Shown here one piece after another: positions 36,808 through 45,170 of a DNA stretch of 64,000 bases (position 1 is its first letter; each line of letters opens with the position of its first letter). The notes beneath the pieces are model-generated. The model made no database searches. It was not told the origin of the DNA and worked only from the letters and a program-made list of their open reading frames with translations. A program made the position numbers and the translations under genes. Source of the DNA: Streptomyces sp. TLI_053 (GTDB lineage Bacteria > Actinomycetota > Actinomycetes > Streptomycetales > Streptomycetaceae); the NCBI RefSeq assembly GCF_900105395.1, contig NZ_LT629775.1, positions 7,157,501 through 7,221,500 of the forward strand. Direction: 5' to 3'.

Positions 36808-37886
36808 GCGGCGACCTGCGGACCGCCCCCGTACCGCCCGGCGTGGCGGCCGAGCCGCTCCGGCCCGCCGCGCCGGGCTCCGTCGCCGCCGTCCCGGCCG
36901 TCCCGGGCTCCGTCGCCGTCGTCCCGGCCGCCCCGGCCGGTGGGCCGATCGCCGCGCCGATCGCCGCGCCGACCGCCGGGCCGGTGGTGCTGCCGACCGG
37001 CGCGGTCGCACTGACGCCGGAGGAGGCGGCACGGGCGATCGAGGGGGTGCTGCTCGAAGGACTCGACCCGGAGAGCGCCCCCGCCCGCTCGGCGGTCCCG
37101 GTACCGGCCGGCGAACTGCTGATGATGCCGGCCGCCTCCGCGGCCTACGTCGGGGTGAAGATCGCCGGTGTCGCGCCCGCCAATCCCGCCGCCGGGCTGC
37201 CCCGGATCACCGGTGGCTACCTGCTGCTGGACGGTCCGACCCTGCAGCCGGTCGCCCTGCTCGACGGCATCGCGCTGACCTCGCTGCGCACCCCCGCGGT
37301 CACGGCCGTCGCGCTGGACCGGCTGGCGGTGCCGGAGGCGGAGCACCTGGTGCTGTTCGGCTCGGGTCCGCAGGCCTACGGGCACCTGGACGCCCTGCTC
37401 GCCGTCCGCCGGCTGACCCGGGTGACCGTGGTCGCCCGCAGCGCGGAGCCGGCCGGGGCGCTGGTCCGGTACGCCCGGGGGCTCGGCCTGGAGGCCGCCG
37501 CCGGGACCTCGGCCGCGGTGGCGGAGGCGGACCTGGTGGTCTGCTGCACCACCGCCCGCACGCCGCTGTTCGACGGCGCGCTGGTGCCGGACCACGCGGC
37601 GGTGGCCGCGGTCGGCTCGCACGAGGTGGACGCCCGCGAGGTGGACGAGGTACTGGTCGGCCGGTCCGCCCTGTACGTGGAGGCCCGGGCCGCCGCGCTG
37701 CGGGAGGCCGGTGACCTGCTGATGGCGGGTGTGACCGGTGCCGACCCGCTGTGGAACCTGGCCGAGCTGGTACGGGGCGAGGCCCCGGTTCCGGCCGACC
37801 GGCCGAGGTTCTTCAAGAGCGTCGGCATGGCCTGGCAGGACCTCGCGGTCGCGGCCGAGGTGCACCGGTGCGGGACGGGCGGATAG
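36804..37886 (+). CDS. Ornithine cyclodeaminase/mu-crystallin family protein (probable pyrroline-2-carboxylate reductase)
   Basis: The protein has 360 residues. The family core 'DGIALTSLRTPAVTAVALDRLA' and the nucleotide fold 'HLVLFGSGPQAYGHLDALL' are present, ending with 'WQDLAVAAEV'. In hydroxyproline clusters this family reduces pyrroline-2-carboxylate to L-proline. The first ~55 residues are an odd Ala/Pro/Val repeat (SVAAVPAVPGSVAVVPAAPA) absent from the family; a later start is possible but none has a good ribosome site. It is translationally coupled to 35740 (4-bp overlap) and ends this operon. Confidence 0.78.
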   Translation: MSGDLRTAPVPPGVAAEPLRPAAPGSVAAVPAVPGSVAVVPAAPAGGPIAAPIAAPTAGPVVLPTGAVALTPEEAARAIEGVLLEGLDPESAPARSAVPVPAGELLMMPAASAAYVGVKIAGVAPANPAAGLPRITGGYLLLDGPTLQPVALLDGIALTSLRTPAVTAVALDRLAVPEAEHLVLFGSGPQAYGHLDALLAVRRLTRVTVVARSAEPAGALVRYARGLGLEAAAGTSAAVAEADLVVCCTTARTPLFDGALVPDHAAVAAVGSHEVDAREVDEVLVGRSALYVEARAAALREAGDLLMAGVTGADPLWNLAELVRGEAPVPADRPRFFKSVGMAWQDLAVAAEVHRCGTGG

Positions 37887-38074
37887 GGCTTCCGGTCGGC
37901 ACCGGTCTGCTGTGGGGCCCGGCCGATCGGGTACCGGCGCTCGGCGCTGTGCCGGTGTCCGTCCCCGAGTCGGTTGCCCCGGACGGGGATCGGTCGTTGT
38001 TGTGCCGGCCGGAGTCGCGGTCGGCGTGGTGGGAAGGGATCCCCCGCCACGCCGACCGCTTTTTCGCGTTCCGG

Positions 38075-38722
38075 TCAGGCGGTGGCGGCTGCGGCGGCGT
38101 TGGTGCCGGCTGCGGCGGCAGTGGCGGTCGCGGGCGACGGCTGCGGCCGGTAGGTGTCGATCAGCCGGGCGAGGTGACGGCCGGTGAGGTGCAGCGGCTC
38201 CTCGCTGCGGGCGACCTGGGCGGCGAGTTCGGCGCCCTCCAGGGTGTTGATGACGGTGGCGGCCAGCTCGCGGGCGTCGGTGAGGCCGATGCCGCTGCCG
38301 TGCAGCTTCTCCTCGACGACGGCGCGCCAGTGCGCGAACGCCGCGGTGACGGCCTCCTCGATCACCGGCGCCCGGCCGACCGTCTCCAGCGCGGTGGTGG
38401 TGATCGGGCAGCCGTCCTGCCAGTCGGACGCGCGCAGGGCCTCGGCGAGCAGCCGGGTGCAGGCGGTGACCGCCTCGGCGGGGTCGGTGGCGCTGTCCAG
38501 CCCCTGGCGCAGCAGCTCCGCGAACTCCTGGTCGCCGTGGCGGATCGCCTCGGCGGCCAGTTCCTGCTTGCCGCCCGGGAAGAAGTGGTAGACGGAGCCG
38601 AGGGTGGCCTCCGCCTCGCGGGAGATCTGCTTGATGCCGGTGCCCTCGTACCCCTGGCGCTGGAGCAGCCGGGAGGTGGCCCGGACGATCCGCTCGCGGG
38701 TGCCGGTGGTCGTCGTCTTCAC
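38075..38722 (-). CDS. TetR-family repressor
   Basis: The protein has 215 residues. The N-terminal helix-turn-helix (RERIVRATSRLLQRQGYEGTG... with 'LGSVYHFFPGGKQELAAEAI') is typical TetR; the C-terminal ligand domain is AcrR-like (region 'GCPITTTALE'). It is divergent from the imine-reductase-like gene. On its strand TAGACT (38734-38729) is 6 nt from the GTG, suggesting leaderless self-transcription. Two near-identical operator copies lie in the shared 130-bp gap, so it should repress itself and the reductase. Confidence 0.9.
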   Translation of the reverse strand: MKTTTTGTRERIVRATSRLLQRQGYEGTGIKQISREAEATLGSVYHFFPGGKQELAAEAIRHGDQEFAELLRQGLDSATDPAEAVTACTRLLAEALRASDWQDGCPITTTALETVGRAPVIEEAVTAAFAHWRAVVEEKLHGSGIGLTDARELAATVINTLEGAELAAQVARSEEPLHLTGRHLARLIDTYRPQPSPATATAAAAGTNAAAAATA

Positions 38723-38748
38723 GGGGGGAGTCTAGCCGATCAAATGGA

Positions 38749-38806
38749 TAGAGCGTTCGTTCCAGAGCTGTGTTAGCGTCAGCTCCTGGATAGAGCGTTC
38801 GTTCTA
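38749..38806. promoter_or_regulatory. Twin TetR operators
   Basis: TAGAGCGTTCGTTCCA (38749-38764) and TAGAGCGTTCGTTCTA (38791-38806) are imperfect palindromes of the form TAGAnCGnnCGnTCTA, 42 bp apart centre to centre (four helical turns). Each is preceded by GGA, giving a 17-bp direct repeat. Confidence 0.75.
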
Positions 38807-38852
38807 CTCCTCGTTCCGGTCATCGTTCCGGTCGTCCTCGGAGGGGATCCCC

Positions 38853-39785
38853 ATGTCTGTCGCGCACCAGGAGAACAAGCAGCAGGGCCACGAGCAGCAG
38901 GGTCACGAGCGGCAGGAGGGCGGCAGGCCCTCCGTCACCCTGATCGGCCTCGGCCCGATGGGCCTGGCGATGGCCGGCGCCTACCTGGACGCCGGGTACG
39001 CCGTGACGCTGTGGAACCGGAGCCCCGGCCGGGCCGGGGAGCTGGTCGCCCGGGGCGCCGTGCTAGCGCCGGACGCGGCCGCGGCGGTCGCCGCCAACGA
39101 CCTGGTCGTGCTGAGCCTGACCGACTACGACGCGGTGTTCGCCGTGCTGGCCGCCGCCGCGGCGGAGCTGTCCGGGAAGGTCGTGGTCAACCTCAGTTCG
39201 GACACCCCCGACCGGGCCCGGGAGGCCGCCCGCTGGCTGGCCGAACGGGGCGCCGGGCACCTCACCGGTGGTGTGCAGGTCCCGCCGTCGGGCATCGGGC
39301 GGCCGGAGTCGTCCACCTACTACAGCGGCCCGGCCGAGCTGTTCCGGCGGCACCGCGCCGCCCTGGAGGTGCTCACCGGCGCCGACTACCGCGGTGACGA
39401 CCCGGGGCTGGCGCAGCTCTACTACCAGATCCAGATGGACCTGTTCTGGACCTCGCTGGCCGCCTATCTGCACGCCACCGCCGTCGCGGAGGCCAACGGC
39501 ATCCCGGCGGACGAGTTCCTGCCCTACGCCACCTCGACGGCCGCCTCGCTGCCGGGCTTCCTCGCCTTCTACGCGCCCCGGATCGCCGCGGGGAACCACG
39601 CGGGCGACGTCGACCGGCTGACCATGGGCGTCGCGAGCATCGAGCACGTCCTGCACACCGTCGAGGCCTCCGGCGTGGACGGGGCGCTGCCGAGGCTGCT
39701 CGCCGACACCTTCCGGAAGGCGGTCGGGGCCGGGCGCGGAGGGTCCAGCGTGACCAGCCTGGTGCCGTTGTTCAAGGGGGAGTGA
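38853..39785 (+). CDS. NAD(P)-binding oxidoreductase, imine-reductase-like
   Basis: The protein has 310 residues. After a Gln/His-rich leader of about 26 residues comes the Rossmann fold 'VTLIGLGPMGLAMAGAYLDAG' with GxGxMG and 'TLWNRSPGRA' (NADP preference). The helical half has 'DYRGDDPGLAQLYYQIQMDLFW', typical of NADPH imine reductases and beta-hydroxyacid dehydrogenases. Imine reductases reduce cyclic imines such as pyrrolines, which the neighbouring pathway produces. ATG 38853 has GGAGGGGATC upstream. It is controlled by the divergent TetR with twin operators. Confidence 0.75.
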   Translation: MSVAHQENKQQGHEQQGHERQEGGRPSVTLIGLGPMGLAMAGAYLDAGYAVTLWNRSPGRAGELVARGAVLAPDAAAAVAANDLVVLSLTDYDAVFAVLAAAAAELSGKVVVNLSSDTPDRAREAARWLAERGAGHLTGGVQVPPSGIGRPESSTYYSGPAELFRRHRAALEVLTGADYRGDDPGLAQLYYQIQMDLFWTSLAAYLHATAVAEANGIPADEFLPYATSTAASLPGFLAFYAPRIAAGNHAGDVDRLTMGVASIEHVLHTVEASGVDGALPRLLADTFRKAVGAGRGGSSVTSLVPLFKGE

Positions 39786-39900
39786 GGGGGCGGAATCGAG
39801 GAGTCGGGCCGCCGGCCGTTGTCAGCGGGCGGCGGCCCTGTCACGATGGTGTCCGACCATGGATGCCGTGCGCTGACCGGTCGTTCGAAATCACGGAATG

Positions 39901-39931
39901 TTGCACACTCAACGTAACGTGACATTGTACG
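39901..39931 (+). promoter_or_regulatory. gntR promoter with island operator
   Basis: TTGCAC (39901-39906), an 18-nt spacer and TTGTAC (39925-39930) form a promoter. CGTGACATTGTACG (39918-39931) overlaps the -10 and matches the island operator, suggesting autoregulation. Confidence 0.6.
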
Positions 39932-39961
39932 CTGGTGTTCTGCACTCACCGGAGGAACACC

Positions 39962-40678
39962 ATGGCCGACCTCAAACCCCGCACCCTGATCTCCGTCCAG
40001 GAGCGGCTGCGCGACCAGGTCGCCCACGCCCTGCGGGCCGCGCTGATCTCCGGCGAGCTGCGCCCCGGGGTGGTCTACTCCGCGCCCGCCCTGGCCGCCG
40101 ACTTCGGCGTCTCCGCCACCCCGGTCCGCGAGGCCATGCTGGACCTCGCCCGCGAGGGCTTGGTCGAGGCCGTCCGCAACAAGGGCTTCCGGGTCACCGA
40201 GCTCACCGAGCGGGACCTCGACGACTTCACCGAGATCCGCGCCCTGATCGAGGTCCCGACCGTCGGCCGGGTCGCCCGCACCGCCACCCCCGAGCAGCTG
40301 GAGGCGCTGCGCCCGCAGGCCGAGGCGATCGTCGTCGCGGCCGGCAAGCAGGACCTCATCGGCTACCTGGAGGCGGACCGTCAGTTCCACCTCGACCTGC
40401 TCGGCCTGGCCGGCAACTCCCGACTGGTCGAGGTCGTCGGCGACCTGCGCAAGCGCTCCCGCCTCTACGGCCTCAACCGGCTGGCCGAGCGCGGCGAGCT
40501 GGTCTCCTCGGCGGAGGAGCACCTGGAGCTGCTGGACCTGATGATCGCCGGCGACGCCCCGGCCGCCGAGTCCTGCATGACCCGTCACCTCAGCCACGTC
40601 CGCTCGCTGTGGGCGGAGGGCCAGGAGGAGGCGGCCGAGGAGGAGTCTCGCACCGGCCTGCGGCTGCGCGCCCGATAG
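39962..40678 (+). CDS. GntR-family regulator (FCD subfamily)
   Basis: The protein has 238 residues. The N-terminal winged helix (LRAALISGELRPGVVYSAPALAADFGVSATPVREAMLDLAREGLVE, about residues 20-65) is followed by an all-helical FCD domain with ligand/metal His residues (DRQFHLDLLGLAGN and later 'MTRHLSHVRSLW'). FCD regulators usually bind organic or amino acids. Its own promoter carries the 14-bp operator found at five other island promoters, making it the best candidate for the island regulator. ATG 39962 follows GGAGGAA. Confidence 0.93.
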   Translation: MADLKPRTLISVQERLRDQVAHALRAALISGELRPGVVYSAPALAADFGVSATPVREAMLDLAREGLVEAVRNKGFRVTELTERDLDDFTEIRALIEVPTVGRVARTATPEQLEALRPQAEAIVVAAGKQDLIGYLEADRQFHLDLLGLAGNSRLVEVVGDLRKRSRLYGLNRLAERGELVSSAEEHLELLDLMIAGDAPAAESCMTRHLSHVRSLWAEGQEEAAEEESRTGLRLRAR

Positions 40679-40744
40679 GGGTGAGCCACCCGTTCGGGTG
40701 AGGGTTCCGGGTGTTTCCGGGGCGCTCGGGCCGCCTTCGGGAGG

Positions 40745-41332
40745 ATGACCAGTGTGCCTCCCTCACCGTTCGACATGGCCGATGTCCTCTTCGACCGCTT
40801 CCCCCGCCACCGCGTCGAGATCCTCGGTGGCCTCGTCTCGGTCGAACCGCTGCCGGACGGTGGGCACGCGGAGATCCTGACCGATGTGATGGCGGCCCTG
40901 TTCCGGGCCGGACTGGACGAACCGGGCAGGGCCGAGGTCTTCCGGCAGCTGGCGATCCGGTTGCCGACCGGGCCCTTCGACTACGCGATGCCGGACGTGT
41001 CGGTCGTCGAGCCGGAATCGGACGACCGGATGCTCGACTTCAACTGCTACGACTGCTACGACCCGGCGTGCTTCCGTCTGGTCGTGGAGGTCGGGTCGTC
41101 CGTGCTGGGGGACGAACTCACCCGGAAGCCGGCCGCGTACGCCGCCGCCGGTGTGCCGGTCTACGTGGTCGTGGACCGGGCCGGTGAGCAGGTCGTGGTG
41201 TTCACCGAGCCGCGCGGGGCCGAGTACCGGGTGCGGGAAGTGCGCCGTCCCGGCGAGGAGTTCACCCTGCCGCCGTCGATCGGGGCTTCGGTGACGTTCG
41301 CGGTGGCGGACCTGGTCGAGGTCAGGCGCTGA
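40745..41332 (+). CDS. Uma2-family (DUF820) putative restriction-endonuclease-fold protein
   Basis: The protein has 195 residues. The PD-(D/E)XK-like core of Uma2 proteins is present: 'EILGGLVSVEPLPDGGHAEIL', 'AMPDVSVVEP', 'RLVVEVGSSVLGDELTRKPAAYAAAGVPVYVVVD'. The family is abundant and expanded in Streptomyces and cyanobacteria, and its biological role is unknown. The start could be ATG 40745 or ATG 40775. It follows gntR by 66 bp but has no clear link to hydroxyproline metabolism. It converges on the ABC ATPase gene with an 11-bp overlap (41322-41332). Confidence 0.82.
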   Translation: MTSVPPSPFDMADVLFDRFPRHRVEILGGLVSVEPLPDGGHAEILTDVMAALFRAGLDEPGRAEVFRQLAIRLPTGPFDYAMPDVSVVEPESDDRMLDFNCYDCYDPACFRLVVEVGSSVLGDELTRKPAAYAAAGVPVYVVVDRAGEQVVVFTEPRGAEYRVREVRRPGEEFTLPPSIGASVTFAVADLVEVRR

Positions 41333-42005
41333 CCGCCGGCACCGTCAGCCTGCCGTCCTGGACCTCGGCCACCTGGTCGACCGCCGTCAGGTGGCTGCGG
41401 TCGTGGGTGACCAGGACGGTGGCGGTGGCGCGGCGGTGGGTGAGGGAGGTCAGCAGGTCGAGCACGGCGGCGCCGCGTTCGTGGTCGAGGGCGCTGGTGG
41501 GCTCGTCCACCAGCAGCACGGTGGGGTCGTTCATCAGCGCGCGGGCGATGTTGACCCGCTGGCGCTGACCGCCGGAGAGCTGGTGCGGGCGGCGGCCGGC
41601 CAGGTCGCGCAGGCCGACGGCGGCCAGCAGCTCCAGGGCGCGGGGGAGTGCGGCCCGTGCGGAGCGGCCGTCGAGGTGGGCCATCACCTGGAGCTGTTCG
41701 GCGGCGGTCAGCGAGGGCAGCAGGTTGGGCTGCTGGAAGACGATGCCGATCCGGTGCCGCCGCAGTGCGGTCAGCCCGGCCCGGTCCAGTCCGGCGGTGT
41801 CGGTGCCGTCCACCACCACCCGTCCGGAGTCCGGGGCGATCAGGGTCGCGGCCACCGCCAGCAGGCTGGACTTGCCCGAGCCGGACGGGCCGACCACGGC
41901 GGTGAGGGTGCCCTTCGGCACGGTCAGCGACACCTCGTCGAGGGCGGTCAGCCGGCCGTCGCCGTCCGGGTAGGTGAGGGTGACGCGGTCGAGGTGCAGG
42001 GTCAT
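41322..42005 (-). CDS. ABC transporter ATP-binding protein (MacB/LolD type)
   Basis: The protein has 227 residues. Walker A is GPSGSGKSSL, the signature LSGGQRQRVNIARAL, Walker B VLLVDEPTSALD and the switch His is in VLVTHDRSHL. It pairs with the FtsX-type permease upstream, whose stop overlaps this ATG by 4 bp. Such pairs export lipids, antibiotics or drive cell-envelope stress responses rather than import. A two-component system lies just beyond the permease and may control it. Confidence 0.92.
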   Translation of the reverse strand: MTLHLDRVTLTYPDGDGRLTALDEVSLTVPKGTLTAVVGPSGSGKSSLLAVAATLIAPDSGRVVVDGTDTAGLDRAGLTALRRHRIGIVFQQPNLLPSLTAAEQLQVMAHLDGRSARAALPRALELLAAVGLRDLAGRRPHQLSGGQRQRVNIARALMNDPTVLLVDEPTSALDHERGAAVLDLLTSLTHRRATATVLVTHDRSHLTAVDQVAEVQDGRLTVPAVSA

Positions 42006-43078
42006 CGGGCACTCCCCAGGGCGGTCAGCGGGTCGACGGAGGTGATGCGGCGGACGGACAGGGCCGCGCCGACCGCGCCGAGCGCGATCATGACGGCGGC
42101 GGGCAGCAGCACCGTCGGGGCGTCCAGCACGAACGGGACGGCGGAGCCGAGCAGCGCGCCGACGCCGACCGCGACGGCCGTGCCGACCGCGGTGCCCAGG
42201 AGCAGCAGCAGGACGGCCTGGCCGAGGGCGTCGCGCAACAGGTAGCGGGTGGAGGCGCCGAGGGCCTTGAGGACGGCGATGTCGCCGCTGCGCTGGATCG
42301 TCCAGACCGTGAAGAAGGCGCCGATCACCAGCGCCGAGATGGCGAACAGGAAGCCGCGCATCAGCTGCAGCGAGCCGTTCTCCGAGGTGTAGGAGCCGAT
42401 CGCGGCGAGCGCGCCGTCGCGGTCGCGGGTCTCGGTGCCGAGGGCGGTGTCGGCGGCGGCCAGGTCGGCGCCCTTCGTGGTGGTCAGCGCGACCACGGTG
42501 GCGTGCCCGGCGCCGCCGGGGGCGGCCCGCTGCCAGTCGGCCAGGGTCGTCCAGACCACCGGCGTGTGGCTGTAGGAGGCGTCCCCGGCGACGGCCGCGA
42601 CGGTCAGCGGCAGGCCCGCGACGGTGAAGGCGTCGCCGGGGCGCAGCCCGCCGAGGTCCTCGGCGGCGGTCCGCGACAGCACGGCCCGGCCCGGGGCGAG
42701 GGAGTCGCCCCGCGGGGCCAGTGCGGAGCCGTCGGGGAGGCCGAAGACGGAGAGGGCGGCGGTGCGCGGCCCGGCCGCGGCCTTGGTGGTGGCGATGCCG
42801 AGCGGCTGCGCGTCGGTCACGCCGGGGGTGCGGGCCCACCCCTGCCACTGCTCGGGGGTGACCTGGGAGTCGGTGAACGACAGCTTCCGGCCGTCGGCGG
42901 GCCGGCCGAAGGCCAGGTGGTCGGCGGGCAGGCCGGTGACGGCCGAGGTGTTCTGCCGGCCGAGCCCGGCGGTCAGCCCCGACAGCAGGCCGACCAGCAC
43001 GGTGATCAGCACGACGACGGTTCCCATCAGGGCGAACCGCCCCTTGGCGAACCCCAGATCCCTCCAGGCGACGAACAC
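42002..43078 (-). CDS. FtsX-family ABC transporter permease
   Basis: The protein has 358 residues. An N-terminal transmembrane helix (FALMGTVVVLITVLVGLLSG), a large extracellular domain and three C-terminal helices with 'GDIAVLKALGASTRYLLRDALGQ' define the MacB/FtsX permease family. GTG 43078 was chosen because AAAGGG lies upstream and the protein begins with the family's 'AWRDLGFAKGR' segment; the frame is open far upstream but runs antisense to the kinase gene. It is divergent from the sensor kinase. Confidence 0.87.
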   Translation of the reverse strand: MFVAWRDLGFAKGRFALMGTVVVLITVLVGLLSGLTAGLGRQNTSAVTGLPADHLAFGRPADGRKLSFTDSQVTPEQWQGWARTPGVTDAQPLGIATTKAAAGPRTAALSVFGLPDGSALAPRGDSLAPGRAVLSRTAAEDLGGLRPGDAFTVAGLPLTVAAVAGDASYSHTPVVWTTLADWQRAAPGGAGHATVVALTTTKGADLAAADTALGTETRDRDGALAAIGSYTSENGSLQLMRGFLFAISALVIGAFFTVWTIQRSGDIAVLKALGASTRYLLRDALGQAVLLLLLGTAVGTAVAVGVGALLGSAVPFVLDAPTVLLPAAVMIALGAVGAALSVRRITSVDPLTALGSAR

Positions 43079-43240
43079 CGCGAGCCCTTTCGTCCGATCC
43101 GCTGCGACACTGACGAGAGTGGCCGGACGCGGGCCCGCCGGGCATCGCACCGGGGATTGGATCCTCGGCTTCGAAGGGCGGAAACGGAGTTCAACCTTTC
43201 GATTGATGCCGGTCGGCGGCACGGCCCCTAGGCTGGACGG

Positions 43241-44449
43241 ATGGCGACCGATCGACCCCGAACCACCCCCGTCGCCCGCGTGCTCCGGGTCTGTCTGCAC
43301 CTGCTGGTGGCGGGCCTGCTCGCGCTCGCCGTGGTCCGGGCCGTGGCCGGGCACGACGGCGATCCGGCGGCGGTCACCGCCGCGGCCGGCGCGACGGCCG
43401 CCGTCTACGCGGCCGGTCCGCTGATCGGCGCCGTCGGCCGCTCCCGGCGGGCCGCCGCGCTCTGGCTGGCGCTGCTCGGGGTCACCTGGGCGGGTGTGCT
43501 GGTCGCCACCCCGGACGGGGTCTGGCTGGCGTTCCCGCTGTACTTCCTGGAACTGCACCTGCTCGGCCGGCGGTCCGGGGTGGCCGCGGTCGGGCTCACC
43601 GCCGTCGCGGCGATCGTCGCCTACTCGGCCCATCAGCACACCGTCGGCGTCGCGCCGGCGATCGGTCCGCTGCTGGGGGCCGCCTTCGCCGTCGCGACCG
43701 TGTTCGGCTACCAGGCCCTCTACCGGGAGAGCGAGGAGCGCCGGCGGCTCATCGACGAGCTGACGGCCGCCCGCGCCGACCTCGCGACCGCCCACCACGC
43801 GGCCGGGGTGCTCGCCGAGCGGGAGCGGCTGGCCCGGGAGATCCACGACACCCTGGCGCAGGGCCTCACCAGCATCCAGCTGCTGCTGCGGGCCGCGCAG
43901 CGTGCGCTGCCGGAGCGGACGGAGACCGCCGGCGAGTACGTGGAGCAGGCCCGGCAGGCCGCGCAGGACAACCTCGACGAGGCCCGCCGTTTCGTGCGTG
44001 CGCTCACTCCGCCGGCGCTGGAGGGCGACACCCTGCCGGTGGCGCTGGAGCGGCTGTGCGCGACCACGTCGGTGCGCGGCGGCCTGCCGGTGCGGCTGCA
44101 GGTGTCCGGGGAGCGGGTCCCGCTGCCGGTGCCGCACGAGGTGGCGCTGCTGCGGATCGCGCAGTCCGCGCTCGGCAACACGGTGCGGCACGCCGGAGCG
44201 GGCCACGCCGAGGTGACCCTCAGCTTCATGCCGGGCGAGGTGGCGCTGGACGTGGTGGACGACGGTGCGGGGTTCGACCCGGAGGCCGTGCGGACGCGGG
44301 CCGCCGGCGGCGGGGACGGCGGTTACGGGCTGCCGTCGATGCGGGCCCGGGCGCGGGCGCTGGGCGGGACCTTCGCGGTGGAGTCCGCGCCGGGGGAGGG
44401 CACCGTGCTCGCGGTGCTGCTGCCGGTGCCCGGGGAGGAGTCGTCGTGA
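43241..44449 (+). CDS. Sensor histidine kinase (NarX/DesK type)
   Basis: The protein has 402 residues. The N-terminal half has about six hydrophobic helices, so the sensor part is in the membrane. The HisKA_3 site is LAREIHDTLAQG with His202. The ATP lid has 'DVVDDGAGFDPEAV' and 'GYGLPSMRARARALGG'. TAGGCT (43229-43234) is 6 nt before the ATG, so the mRNA is probably leaderless. The GTG of the response regulator overlaps its stop by 4 bp. The divergent ABC pair is the likely target. Confidence 0.92.
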   Translation: MATDRPRTTPVARVLRVCLHLLVAGLLALAVVRAVAGHDGDPAAVTAAAGATAAVYAAGPLIGAVGRSRRAAALWLALLGVTWAGVLVATPDGVWLAFPLYFLELHLLGRRSGVAAVGLTAVAAIVAYSAHQHTVGVAPAIGPLLGAAFAVATVFGYQALYRESEERRRLIDELTAARADLATAHHAAGVLAERERLAREIHDTLAQGLTSIQLLLRAAQRALPERTETAGEYVEQARQAAQDNLDEARRFVRALTPPALEGDTLPVALERLCATTSVRGGLPVRLQVSGERVPLPVPHEVALLRIAQSALGNTVRHAGAGHAEVTLSFMPGEVALDVVDDGAGFDPEAVRTRAAGGGDGGYGLPSMRARARALGGTFAVESAPGEGTVLAVLLPVPGEESS

Positions 44450-45096
44450 CGGGGTCCGTGATCCGGCTGCTGCTGGCCGACGACCACCCGGTGGTCCGGG
44501 CCGGGCTGCGCGCCGTGCTGGAGAGCGAGCCGGACTTCGCGATCGTCGCGGAGGCCGCCACGGCCGAGCGCGCGGTGGAGCTGGCGGCCGAGGTGGCGGT
44601 GGACGTGGTGCTGATGGACCTGCAGTTCGGGCCGGGGGCGGCGATGAACGGGGCGCAGGCCACGGCGGCGATCACGGCCCGGGGCGCGGGGGCGCCGAGG
44701 GTCCTGGTGGTGACCACCTACGACACGGACGCGGACACGCTGCCGGCGCTGGAGGCCGGGGCCACCGGGTACCTGCTGAAGGACGCGCCGCCGGAGGAGC
44801 TGGCCCGGGCGGTGCGGTCGGCGGCGGCGGGCCGGCCGGCGCTGGCGCCCACGGTGGCGGACCGGCTGCTGGAGCGGATGCGGACGCCGGCGGCGGCGCT
44901 GAGCGCGCGGGAGACCGAGGTGCTGGGGCTGGTCGCGGACGGGCTGACCAACCAGGCGATCGGCGGGCGGCTGCACCTCAGCCTCGCCACGGTGAAGTCG
45001 CATCTGGTGCACATCTACACCAAGTTGGGTGTGGAGTCGCGGACGGCGGCGGTGCGGGAGGCGCGGGCGCGGGGGCTGATCCGGCGCGGAGGGTGA
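44446..45096 (+). CDS. LuxR-family response regulator
   Basis: The protein has 216 residues. The receiver domain has the acidic pair (LLLADDHPVV), Asp58 as acceptor (VVLMDLQFG), Thr in VVTTYDTD and Lys in YLLKDAPPEE. The C-terminal helix-turn-helix is 'LSARETEVLGLVADGLTNQAIGGRLHLS'. It starts inside the end of the kinase gene (GTGA overlap), confirming a cognate pair. It probably controls the divergent MacB-like transporter genes. Confidence 0.93.
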   Translation: MTGSVIRLLLADDHPVVRAGLRAVLESEPDFAIVAEAATAERAVELAAEVAVDVVLMDLQFGPGAAMNGAQATAAITARGAGAPRVLVVTTYDTDADTLPALEAGATGYLLKDAPPEELARAVRSAAAGRPALAPTVADRLLERMRTPAAALSARETEVLGLVADGLTNQAIGGRLHLSLATVKSHLVHIYTKLGVESRTAAVREARARGLIRRGG

Positions 45097-45170
45097 GCGA
45101 GGAGAGGCGGCACGCGGCGGGCGTAGGGTGGTCGGCGACCCCGTGTGCCGTGTGATCGGAGGATCCCCGG

